From the NCBI GenBank assembly GCA_027579435.1, contig JANBPK010001499.1:1-56825 (forward strand): DNA of 56,825 nucleotides. Reading direction: 5' to 3'. Below the pieces are notes generated by a model that was not told the DNA's origin, ran no database searches, and was given only the letters and a program-made list of their open reading frames with translations. The position numbers were made by a program, and so were the translations under genes. Numbering within the stretch: position 1 is the stretch's first letter; every line of letters starts with the position of its first letter. The DNA is from Candolleomyces eurysporus. Its lineage: Eukaryota; Basidiomycota; Agaricomycetes; Agaricales; Psathyrellaceae. Below, piece after piece: positions 1-10,896 of the stretch.

Positions 1-53
1 TTCTTTATAGCACTTTCTATTGTTTTTTTTTTCACTGATTTCCTCCTCTTATA

Positions 54-317
54 TACTTCGTCTCGTCTTCCCTCACCAAAGAGACATACACTCGGCTATT
101 TAGGTACGAAGAGGTACTGCCAGATTTCACGTCTTCTAACAAGTGCTCGCAGCACTGACTTACTTCCCGTTTTCGTTTCAATTCCTTCCTATAACTCTAC
201 TTTAATCTTAATCCCTCATCTCGTCTTCCTTTCACCGTAGAGACGTGCACTCGGTTATTTAGGTGCGAAGGGGCACTGTGCCAGATTTCACGTCTTCTCA
301 CAAATGCTCGCAGCACT
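54..317. repeat. degenerate tandem duplication, about 160-bp period
   Basis: Two adjacent stretches, about 54-156 and 211-317, share the same order of words: a 'ctcgtctt' start, an 'agagac..acactcgg' core, 'tatttaggt.cgaag', 'ccagatttcacgtcttct' and a 'tgctcgcagcact' end. They differ by scattered substitutions and small indels. I see no open frame common to both, so this is noncoding repeat sequence of unknown origin that may continue to the left of the window. Confidence 0.7.
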
Positions 318-357
318 TTCCGACGCCTCATTTTCGTTCACCCGCCCACCTCCTTCC

Positions 358-1150
358 TACTTTGCAGTACTTTCTATTGTTTTATTTTCATCAAATTTTC
401 CCTCTTGTTGCTCTATCTTATTCTTAGTATCGGGTGAATTCATTTGTACTTTATATCCCTTGTTTTCTTGAACCTTCTCAATTGTTTATTGACAGCACCC
501 AAATCGCAATGGAATGTTTCGAGCGATCCAAGGAGTGACATCGTAGCAAATCGGTTTTTATGTGTCCGGGCTAAGTAGGCGCAGACAAAGGGATCTGGAG
601 ATGGAAACATAAGACCCGACCCGCCATGCTTCCCCCTCGATGCTACACCTTGACATATCGAATTTCGAGTGGGGGTGCCGGCCCCAGTGGGTGACCCAGG
701 ACGCGAACGCAGAGAGTCGGGCATCGGCCAATAATAATCTTGGTTGAGTCAGCTCGGCCTTCGAGCCCACCTCCCTCCTTTTTCATAGCACTTTCTATTC
801 CTTTATTTCTACCAATTTCCCCGTCTAATCACCCTCCTCTAATCTTATATCCCTCGTATGGTATCGATATCCGGTGAATTCTTTTGTGCTTTATTCCCCT
901 TGCTTTCTGGAACCTTCTCAATTGTTTATTGACAACACCCCAGAATGTTTCGAGCAATCGATTGTATGGCATCGTTGCAGGTCGGTTTTTATGTGTGCCG
1001 CCTAACTAAGCGCAGACAAAGGGATCCGGAAAAATAGAAACCGACCTTTCTCATCAATGCCGCCCCTCAAAATCTTGAATTTTGGGGTGAGTAACCCAGG
1101 GTGAGCACACAGAGAGTCGAGTATGAACCGATAATCTTAGGTGACTCATC
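358..1150. repeat. degenerate tandem duplication, about 400-bp unit
   Basis: The stretch at about 358-745 is repeated at about 783-1150 in the same orientation. Shared landmarks are 'tactttctattg/cactttctattc', 'ggtgaattc.tttgt', 'accttctcaattgtttattg', 'gaatgtttcgagc', 'cggtttttatgtgt', 'gcgcagacaaagggatc' and 'cacagagagtcg'. Divergence is moderate with many indels. Reading frames here differ between the two copies, so I do not call a gene. Confidence 0.75.
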
Positions 1151-4100
1151 GAGCTGAGATTGCTTCACTACTGAGTTGGAACTTTGCGATTTTCCGTGCT
1201 GGAAAAGGTATCCCAGATTGGAGCGAGGTATTTCTCGTATTTTTGTATCGATACACTTGTAGTTAGCTTAATTTCGNCCCACCGGTGGAGACGGGGATAA
1301 GGGGAGCCTCGAGTGGGGAAGCAACGGGCGGCCGGCCTTAGCCCATACGGCGCCCGTTTTATTTAGCGAAATTCATTTCTGTATCTCGTCGTGATAGAAG
1401 GGCAGAAGAAAGAGTGAGAATATCGGCTACACTGAGACTTATGAGATGAGGGAGGGAGGTTGCCATTCCTCGATTGCCCATGCTCCATCAGGCCTCCACT
1501 GATTTTCTCTAACTGTGATTTTCCGAGTTCTGTGCTGCGCTTTTTCATTGCACGCATTCAGCATCTCGTAATGGGGCGGCCTAAAAGAGTCTTCTCCACA
1601 CTATCAATCTCGTTGCCTCCCGAATTGCATTCCCTCGTCTTTAATGACATCTCGAAGGAGAGTTTGCAATGAAGCGCACATTTCGTTCATCCGGGAAACA
1701 GGCTGATGCTGATCAAATTTGATGTCATCAGGGAACCGGAAGGTCGAAATCCGGATTGTCCTCGAGGCTTCGGATTCTCGAAGCCACCTGTGGATTCAGC
1801 CCCAAATGAGCCAAAGGTGTTCAAAATAGCTGTGTACCCATCTACCCCTGCGCAGCACTCTATGAAACCTGGGTGGCCACATTACGGGCCATAATGGGAA
1901 TTGCCTCGCTTTATCTATCTTCCGTCCAGTAGTTAAGTGAACAGCCGTTTCAATTAATTCAACGCTTATGACGAAGGATGAAAGCCTCATGGCGTTTAAT
2001 CACCCATCGGCATACACTCTCCCATCGATCCCTCTCCCCCACATTCACTGAGCCTCGGGGGAGATTAAGATTCGTTATCTATCAAGAGAATCGATGCCAA
2101 TTATCTTTATCCTCGACGTGACCCCAGGTTGGAAACGTGTTGCGCTCGCGGTTATCTGTATGTACGGATCTTCCTCAAGGCAGCAGCATACATGAGGACG
2201 CACAGGTCTGCAGGTATGAATACACAGCTTGCTTTGTTTAGTGGCGAAGATTCATATCTCTTCTCGTTCTGTCCAAAGTCACGGTCGTTCTCGGAGTCAA
2301 AGATAGCCTGGACGAAGGCCGTTCTGGATGGATCATGCAGTAAAGATGAATCGAACGTCTGCTTCTCTTCGCCTCGTGCGCAGCACGCTGCGGTGTAGTA
2401 TATTGAGTGGTAAATGAGGTCCATGCACACTTTCATTCATGACACTCTTTGACTCTCGTCGGAGAACAGCAAAACGTAAGTTGGCCAAGGAAATAGTACG
2501 AAAAAGGTTATCCGAACGGAAACACGTCAAACCGACTCCGCTCATAAATTACCAAGCTCTCATAAAACTCAGACTCTGGGACGCGAAACGGCCAAAAAAT
2601 AGGGTTCTATATTTCTTGACAGCGCGCGGAACATGAAGAAATGAAATATGCATGCGCTCAAGTTTTATCTGCATTTAATGTGATTGTGCAAAAAGACAAG
2701 ACTGAGGCAAGTTAATGACACGATGTTAACGTTGTGCGTCGTCGCACTAAATTAAATATACCTAAGTGTGAGTATAACGGTCACTATGAATAGTTGCAAC
2801 CAACTAAAGCTTAATGTAAGTCGGCGCCTTCAATACCCCAACGGTAATAATAAATCAATCTGATATCAGTGGACCCTTCCTACCGTTACTACATACAAGG
2901 CTGTGCTCGACACATGTAATCGAAGCCAGACTCTGGGCCTTTTTTACACCCACGCTTTCTAAGCTCTTTCGTCATTAGAAGATTGAGGCTATTACACTTA
3001 CACTCGAATACCCTGTTCGAAAAAATTGAAAGAGACACCTTCGGAAATGCTGGGAAAATTCAATAACACAATTTGGCCACATAAAACGTCAATGGATCAT
3101 GGGATCCTACAGCATCGTAATCCCAAGCATTCCACGCTCCAAATTTGACTTGGCCGGCTTTAATTTTAGCTAGGGATCCAGTACCTCTCCCGCACACCCC
3201 CGAATTTCGAATGCCTTGATTCAGTGGTACTATGGTGGGATGATGAAATTCTGATGTTTCGGCCGGCCGCCGCGGGTGAGCGGGAACAAAATCGGGGGAG
3301 ATAACCCAAATGCGGAAGTTAACGTGGCCTTGACATCCGTCATCCAGCGGCGTCGGCCTGCCCAGTCGGCACTCGACTCGACTCTGTTCCCGCATCATGA
3401 ATCACCACTTTCTTGTGCACAAGCGGGGAGGGCAGTGCTACTGCCGTCTATCGGGCTCTCCTTGCTCGTTTCCAATTGAGTAAGAGTTGTTGGCATCCTC
3501 ACACTTCCAAGGGTACTAGGGACGATTCATATGTGTGGCGGCTGAGCCGACGTGCATACCCATCTATCTATGATCTCCCCGTATGCTCTTGGAGTCGAGA
3601 TTCAGCGGCCCTGTTTCATGTTCAGTTCTTTGTTATTCAAGCGGGCAATAACGTGCTCCTTGGATAGGTCAATGAGCTTTCCCGCCCAGAATTTTGGTCC
3701 CTTTTTCCTATAACTTTCCAGGTATGTCGGTGTTTCTGTCGTTTGTCAGTATTAACTTCGAAGACGATGTACGTATGCATGTCACCTACAAACAGAGCGA
3801 GCCATATGCGGTCACGTTCATATAACGTCTGCCCAATTCAATTCATTTGGAGTTCATCATCTCCTTAAACATTCCTGATGGACATATGGATTTACCGTCC
3901 TGATTGATGCCTATGTGGAGGGATAATGGTACGGACGTACACAGACCTCGTAACTAGATGTGTAGCTTAGGAAACTGTAGTAAGGAACTTATAGTCACGT
4001 CTATGTCTATAGTCTACTTTGATTCTACTACATTTAGTGAAATACTACCGGTGTTCGTAAACCACTTGAAGCGCGTTTAAAACCTACTTCTATAGGTGCC

Positions 4101-6738
4101 AGCTGCCGTGCCCCACTTTGTGTCCGCGACAACTTCGGCGAGAATGTCAACTCACTTATTTACTGATCCCTTCTCCGTGTTCGGAATCGCTGCGCATTGA
4201 CGTAGGCGTGGAAATTCGAGCCGTTCGTCGGTGGCTTTGACCAACCGTAAGCAAAACGGAACGGGTCAGCGAGTTGGAGCGCCTGTTTCGAAGAAGTGGC
4301 TCCCCTGATATGTACCTCACCATTTTCTTGCTCCTCTCTCGTAAATTTATGAAAGGAACCATGATACGAATCACCATTTGCCGGGTGCTTGGAGACGTTG
4401 CTCAGAGAAATCCAAGTGACCGTGGCAGGGACCTTTACAAGCCTCATCCGGCCGCGGATGCTTTCCGGCCACAAATGATGATTTCTCAAGCTCTGCGACG
4501 ATTGGTTGACATAGTATGTATCACTTGGGAAAGGAAGAAGTTCTGGTCCTTCCACTTCTCCTTCTGTCGCACAAAAGAGAGAGAAAAAGAAAAAGAGCCC
4601 TGAAATCCTTCGTACTCCATCTTAACGCGTATATTCAATCCAATCTGATGAGAAAATGTGAGACTGGTCACCATTACGACCCTATACGGAGACCAAGATA
4701 TTCAAGTATTCTGTGATGGGATATAGAGGGATGGGAATGTACCAGAATGGACCCTGCGCACGCGTCGCACGCGTCGCCTGTTGCATTCGTGTACCTGAAA
4801 AAAAGGGTGCGGCGTCAAGTTAGACCGGATGACGAGGAATGACTGACACTGGCAAGCGGAATCAAATGCTCGCTTCTCTTTTCGCGAGGAGAGGATAGGC
4901 CAATCACTTTGGAAACTCGACGGAGCCGTCGCCGCGAGTTGCGACCGACGAGTCGATGCCTCTTCGGGCAGTTCTCGCAAGGTCGAAAGACAAACCGGGA
5001 CCGGCGTCACTTTCCCGAACGAGCGCTTGCACCGTCACTCTCGTCCACGTTGTGGGGCTTGGCACGCGCGCTCGCCGTCAACGTCACCCCTTATCAGTGG
5101 TGCTACCGAAGCGTGCCGACGGACGCAAAAAAACCCATCCAAAAAGATAGCGATATGGCGACACATCAAATATTCTCACATTCAACCGTGTGGGCGCTAA
5201 CGTTAACGAAGGTCGAAAAGGGTAAAACGGTTGTGAGTCGGTCGGTTTGTTGTGGAATTGTTCATTTTCCCCAACTTCCAAGTATATATAGGGATTTTGA
5301 GTAGAAGGTGTAGGCTGGCGTCACTTGTGACATAGTGTGGTGCCGGTGTGGTCAGGTTCTCGTTCAGGGTATGTAAATCATGAAATCAGGCCCCGACAGC
5401 GCCATGAGACGACAATCATGGACCATTTGCTCCCGTGTTGTAGGTGCCCCAATGACCGGAACAGTGCGCACTCTGATTTATACCAGAACAGCGGTATCAA
5501 AATTCAACGCTCCCTGGGTCCCCTCTAAAACGAGGGTTGGAGGTGCATAGCTTATTGACTCGGATAGCCGCTGAGTTGCGAGCTGGAGTCAAGAGTTAAT
5601 TACATATCCGAATGGCAGTGAATTTAGCCTGTTCCTGTATGATCTTCATTTGACATGAAACGGCACCCCGACCAAACTAAACTTGGGCATCCCTTTGTTT
5701 CTTGAAGCATTGTATGTTAGCGCACCCTTGATGGGCGTAGTCCCGAATAGGATCATTCGTATCATCAGCCTGCCCGCTCGAAGCTCATACTACCAACACA
5801 CTACTGATAGAAGGTGCTCGACTCAGTGTTCTACTGACATTTGCTCTCAAGAACCTCATGATGGACACAAAGAAGCGCCGCCGTCTCTGTAAATCTATCT
5901 CGGTTGGGGCAAAAGCCCAATGGACAATCAAAAGTAGGGTCAGTCTCCACACAAGATCGGTCGACGACAACCGAATAAATACCTAGTTGAAACGTTTGAG
6001 TGTTTTCTCATTGATCTTCGGCTCACTGGGGGATGTCGACTCCAGCCTTTCACGTGAGCATCCAGTCGGAGCCTGGACTGTTCCACACCACGAAATAATG
6101 GTGGAGGGTGTATGAACCAGTGAACATCAATCTACGACGGACCGTACGATATCATGGGGACCTCGGTTCCTGAGAAAGAGAGTGTTTTGATGACAGGATT
6201 GCCTTCCCCCATCTCCTCTCTTACGTTTGGCACTATTCAATTGAACAGGATCTCATGGCGGCAGCGTCGGTAGTGCTTCAATAAAGTTTTATTTTCTGAT
6301 AATTGGCGTGGAGCTCTATTTACAAAAGAGTAGGCCATCACTGGACGTGTAAGGTCTTGACCATTACGCGTTAACATGGCGTTGTTGGACAGTTGAATGA
6401 GCCCTCTCGAAATGGTAAAACCCCTGCACCAAAAGGAGAACAAATCGGGGGATCTGATCTGGAGCCCGTGAGATCGCACGTGGCAACCATTGCCCCTTTG
6501 CTCGATCTGAGATTTGCCCAGCAAATATGTCCGGTGGAAAATTGTCGTTGGGTTACTTTCCCGTCAAACTTGGCCCATTGGGATGCCACACTTGCTCGAT
6601 ATCCATATCGTATGGATTTGCTTAAAGCCCGAATGTTTCCTGTGCTGTTGATTCCCTCAATCACCCTTTCCCTCCTTTCTCAGCCATCCTCCCCAGTCCA
6701 CAACGACCGCGTCGTCGCCTAATCCCTCTGCCTATAAT
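1151..6738. other. long gene-poor stretch
   Basis: About 5.6 kb in which I can support no gene. Short open frames exist on both strands but none shows a recognisable domain, a plausible splice chain or a conserved copy elsewhere in the window. A TATA-like string (TATATATAG) near 5282 has no convincing gene after it. A single N at 1277 marks an unresolved base. The short direct repeat 'cacgcgtcg' occurs twice near 4758. It may hold unrecognised small or decayed genes. Confidence 0.5.
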
Positions 6739-7919
6739 ATGCCCATCGCTACCATTGCCCCCTCCGTGGCCCAGGATCTCGACGCCACCAGTGACGCCAT
6801 CGACGAAGGTGCGTGTTTCTCCGGGATCGGCCTGTAACGTATGCTGATATCCCGCTTGACACAGTCAACCAGCTGAGAGGTCGACTTTGGGATGAGGACT
6901 CGGAGTTTGACAAAGACAAAGACAAGGAAGCGTTCCGCGACTACGAGTCTGCATGTGACCGAGTCAAAAACTTCTACAAGGAACAGCACGGTATGCATCC
7001 CGACTTCAACCCACCGTGTTCATCACTCACGTCCACTACAGAAAAACAGACAGTTGCTTTCAATATCAAGGCACGCATGGATTTCAAAAGCCGAAGACGC
7101 GGTCGTATGGGAGTTTGGGAAGCCATTGAGCTCTTGAACACATTGGTCGATGAATCCGATCCTGATGTGAGCAACACCACTCGGGAGATAGCCTACCCCA
7201 TCACGTTACTCATGGTTTCATAGACGAGCCTCTCCCAGATTGAGCACTTGCTCCAGACTGCTGAGGCCATCCGGCGCGACGGCAAGCCCGAATGGATGCA
7301 GGTAGCGGGTCTTGTTCATGACCTTGGGAAACTGCTCCTCCTCTTTGGCTCGGAGGGTCAGTGGGACGTCGTTGGAGTGCGTGCATCCATTTCTAGCTGG
7401 CAGCTTCCGTGACTCATCGTTTTACCCCCTTCAGGATACCTTCGTCGTTGGTTGCAAGTTCTCGGACAAGATTATCTACCCCGAGACGTTCAAAAGTAAT
7501 CCGGACTCTAATGACGCACTTTACTCATCGGAGTACGGCATCTACAAGCCACATTGCGGTCTTGATAATGTGATGCTTTCATGGGGTCACGATGAGGTGC
7601 GTTCTCTTCCTACTCAGTCCGCGAAGAACCCTCTCTGATTACGCGGCATTAGTATCTTTACAATGTCTTGAAAGACCAGTCCTACCTCCCCGACGAAGCC
7701 TTGGCCATGATTCGATACCACAGCTTCTACCCATGGCACAGAGAAGGTGCTTACCGCCATCTCTGCAACGAAAAGGACGAAAAAATCCTCGCCGCCGTCC
7801 AAGCTTTCAACCCGTACGACCTGTACAGCAAAAGTGACGACCGCATCGACGTCGAGAAGTTGGCGCCTTACTATCAAGGCCTCATCGCAAAATTCTTCCC
7901 TCCAATCCTCGACTGGTAA
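6739..7919 (+). CDS. myo-inositol oxygenase (MIOX)
   Basis: This enzyme opens myo-inositol with O2 to D-glucuronate using a mixed-valent di-iron centre; the family is cytosolic. The gene has six exons with GT-AG introns: an N-terminal exon ending ..DAIDE, then one starting [10 protein letters not shown], then exons starting [27 protein letters not shown] and YLYNVLKD. All expected iron ligands are visible: the His of IEHLLQTAE, the His-Asp of LVHDLGK, the His of SWGHDE, the His of RYHSFYPWH and the Asp of FNPYDLYSK. The substrate-loop residues in that last block are also kept. The start ATG at 6739 gives a typical short acidic N-terminus, and the end ..PPILDW is the usual MIOX C-terminus. It lies on the same strand as the HAD phosphatase downstream. 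I am very sure of the family; the role in inositol catabolism is inferred from it. Confidence 0.95.
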
Positions 7920-8479
7920 ATGGGAAGCTTCGCTTCAACCCACCCTAGACCTTGTGTGACCATTCATCAGGAAACCTTCCCCCTTCTCTTAAAAGCTTCC
8001 CTATTTATTCCTAATGATTCTATAGACAGCATCTCAGCTTGGCCACGACAGATCTGCATATTTTTATAGACCTCGCAGTATTACGACCTATTGTACTCAT
8101 CATACCCTAATTCTTGTTAGCATACTATCCTAGAGGGACTTCACTGTATCGACTACATATCTCAATGTTTATTGCTCTTCCGTGTGCTTCCGACTTACTC
8201 CCATTTGAATTGGAGCTTCCAACGCGGTCTCCCAGACCCATAACACGAGATTTCATGAGTGCATCCGATGACGTTCAGCAGGAAGATTCTTGCTGGTTCC
8301 CCTAAAGCGGTAATCCAACTTTTTTTTTGATGATCGATGATCGCGTTTGACAGCAACCGCCAAGAAGCTGGAAGCAGAACTGTGCAAGCGACAGGAAACG
8401 CCGAAGATAATCAACCCACAGTTGCCCAAAGAAGCATCACCAGGCCTTCTCCTGATCACTGACCACCAACTTGATCGAC
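7920..8479. other. intergenic: MIOX 3' region and phosphatase promoter
   Basis: About 560 bp with no gene I can support. It must hold the MIOX polyadenylation region and the promoter of the next gene. No clear TATA box is seen close to the phosphatase start. Confidence 0.5.
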
Positions 8480-9970
8480 ATGACTGTCACTCCTGTTGAA
8501 GCTGAAGCTCCAGAGAGCACCTTGCCATACCCTCCTATCCACGATGACAAGCCATATGTCGTTCTGTCAGATTGGTGTGTATGACTCGCTTCTATTTGAT
8601 CTTCCTGCTGTGTAGCTCCTTGGAGGCTGACCAGATCTTTTCTTCCTTACGCCGGGCAAACGCCTTTCTGATGTCGACCAATCGAACCTTTATCTGCGTC
8701 CGCTTCTTCTGCCTAGGGACGGAACAATCACCACATACGATTCCAACGATTGTAGGTCCTCCGTTACCACGAATCTCGACTATCATCAGTTCCGCGTCCG
8801 TTCCAGGGACGAGTCACTCTACCCCTCCGGAAGAGATTGATACATCGATCGCATACGTCGCTCAGATTCCGTGGGCTTTCTCTTCTTGATGGTGCAGATG
8901 CTCATGGACATTGTGGCAAAGTCTTAACCGATAACCTGGGCTATGGATGGGAAAAGCGGAGAAATGGCAACATAGAAATGCTGGCCGACCGCATTACCTT
9001 CAGGTAAGCCCGCCCCTCCTAGGCACCAGTTTGCAATAAACTTAAGTGAACTCATACCCCCGCCTCTCCCCCATCTATGTTTCGCCGACATTCCGCCTTT
9101 CATCAGAGATGGATTTCGGGAGATGTTGCAAAGTGTGTCGAATAATGGGCATACCTTCGAGGAATGCAAAGAGTACCTCAAGACTCGTGCGTGGCCATGG
9201 CTTGCTTGAGCCGATACTATCGTCTGACCTAGTGCAAATATTCAGATATGAAACTCGACCCGGGTTTCAAGCAGTTCTATCAATGGTGCAAGGACCATGA
9301 TATCCCTTTTATCATTGTCTCAAGGCAAGTTGTACTCCACCAGTCGAATTGGCGGCGTTCTCATACGATTTCGATCTGTGATGTTACCGTCCGACTTCTC
9401 CTTTGTAGCGGCATGGCGCCTTTGATTCGAGCTATTCTGTCGGCCTTAATTGGAGAACAAGACGCCAATGAAATCGAAATCATCGCGAACGATGTTACAT
9501 TATTCGACGACGGAAAATGGGACATCAAGTACCGACACCCATCTAGGTACGTCCTTTGTGCGCCCCTGGGACAGGCCCAGCTCTCGAGGACCCATATTCA
9601 CCAGCCTGGAATTGCCAACAGCGGTTTCGGCCACGATAAATCTCAAGCTATCCTTCCGTACCGCCGTCTCGAAAAACCTCCAACAATCTTCTTCCTCGGA
9701 GATGGCGTGTCGGGTGCGTTATCTCACTATAATTCCTTTCTCTGGTCAATCCCATGCTGAAGTTTTATGACTTTCGCATCAGATATATCTGCCGCACGCT
9801 GGGCCGACGTATTATTCGCGAAGCAGAAGCCCAACGGCGAAAACGACCTTGCCACCTACTGCAAACGAGAAGGGATCAAACATCTCGAAATCACAGAGTT
9901 CTCCCAGGCAATCCCAATCCTTTCTTCCATCGTTAATGGGGAAAAATCCGTCGCGGAAGTCATGGCCTAG
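8480..9970 (+). CDS. HAD-family phosphatase (PSPase / DK-MTP-phosphatase-like)
   Basis: A phosphomonoester hydrolase of the haloacid dehalogenase superfamily, in the group containing phosphoserine phosphatase-like and 2,3-diketo-5-methylthiopentyl-phosphate phosphatase-like proteins. It has seven exons and encodes roughly 265 aa. Motif I is DWDGT (about residues 31-35, nucleophile Asp31), split by the first intron. Motif II is the Ser of IIVSSGMAP, motif III the Lys of GFGHDKSQ, and motif IV GDGVSD. The intron inside IIVSSG (about 9325-9408) begins AG|gcaagt and is needed to join S-S-G-M, so it is a GC-AG intron. The start ATG at 8480 is the first in frame before the DWDGT block. The true substrate cannot be read from the sequence; in fungi these are often annotated only as phosphoric monoester hydrolases. 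Confidence 0.88.
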
Positions 9971-10896
9971 TATTGAGTTGCTTTGTTCAAGTTTCCATTA
10001 GGGAATACCCTCCCCGCCACGGTCCCTTTCAAAGTAGAAATAGATCTCGAGCATCAAACAGAGAAATATCACGTTGCCACATGGCTAACCATGGTCTAGA
10101 CCCTTTTAAAATTTGAAACTCTACGCGTTCGTTGGGAGCTGTCGGGAAGCGGGATTTCGCAGGTTTAATTTTCTCTCCTCCCTAGGCGACCCTACGTAGA
10201 TTGGTCCTCGAACGCTCTCACGTCTTGCATTGAATCGTTGACGGCGATCATGCCATCCCGGATGACTGTACAATACTACCCCGAGACCCCGAGAGAAGGA
10301 ATTCAGTGCGAGGGAGCCCATATCAGAGGCCCAGAGTCCGAGCGCGCGCATGTCGCGGCGTACGGCTTCTCTCTCGTAAATACAGTAAATGGAAATGATG
10401 CCCGCCATTTTGGATCTACTGCGAGAACTTCACCGTGCCTCCCAACCAAGCACTCTCAGGTCTCAGGCGTCCACACACCCGGTGGGTGGAGCTCCACACG
10501 CCCCTGCCAACTGCCTCCCAACAGCCAACAGCACGCACGCGCTCATAATAGCTGCCTTGAATATATTATCCACGGCAGTGGGCCACATTCATACGGTGAA
10601 ATACAGTACCTCCATATAAAATTACTAATGTAGATTCGCAACGTTAACAGCTCCGTCGTCATCATCCTGTCGTGACTCCAACCGTAAACCTGTGTGAGGA
10701 TAGATGACATCTTCAGGGAAGAAAATCGTTGTCTATAATAACGGTACACGAATGGCGATCATCGCGTAGGAATATACTCCGTTCAAATCCAACGGACGGC
10801 GAGGTGGATCCGTTGAAAACATCAAACACCTGAATTCGGGGATACGCAGATGAAGCAACGGAAGAGAAAAAAAAGATGGCAAAAAAATGCAATTAC
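9971..10896. other. convergent intergenic region
   Basis: About 925 bp between the ends of the phosphatase (+) and the RabGAP (-). I looked for a tRNA because of a B-box-like 'gttcaaatcc' near 10784, but the arms do not fold as a tRNA. No gene can be supported. Confidence 0.5.

Noticed and set aside
4160..4555. 131-residue minus-strand frame that looks moderately protein-like
   Set aside because: No recognisable domain or splice partners. I briefly considered a small lectin-like or aegerolysin-like protein but found no diagnostic motif, and the opposite strand is open over the same span.
4909..5304. 131-residue forward frame
   Set aside because: Low-complexity Arg/Ser-rich start, overlaps two other frames, no family resemblance.
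10783..10800. B-box-like 'gttcaaatcc' suggesting a tRNA gene
   Set aside because: The flanks form a 6-bp stem with a 7-base loop in the wrong register, and no acceptor stem or A box is placed correctly.
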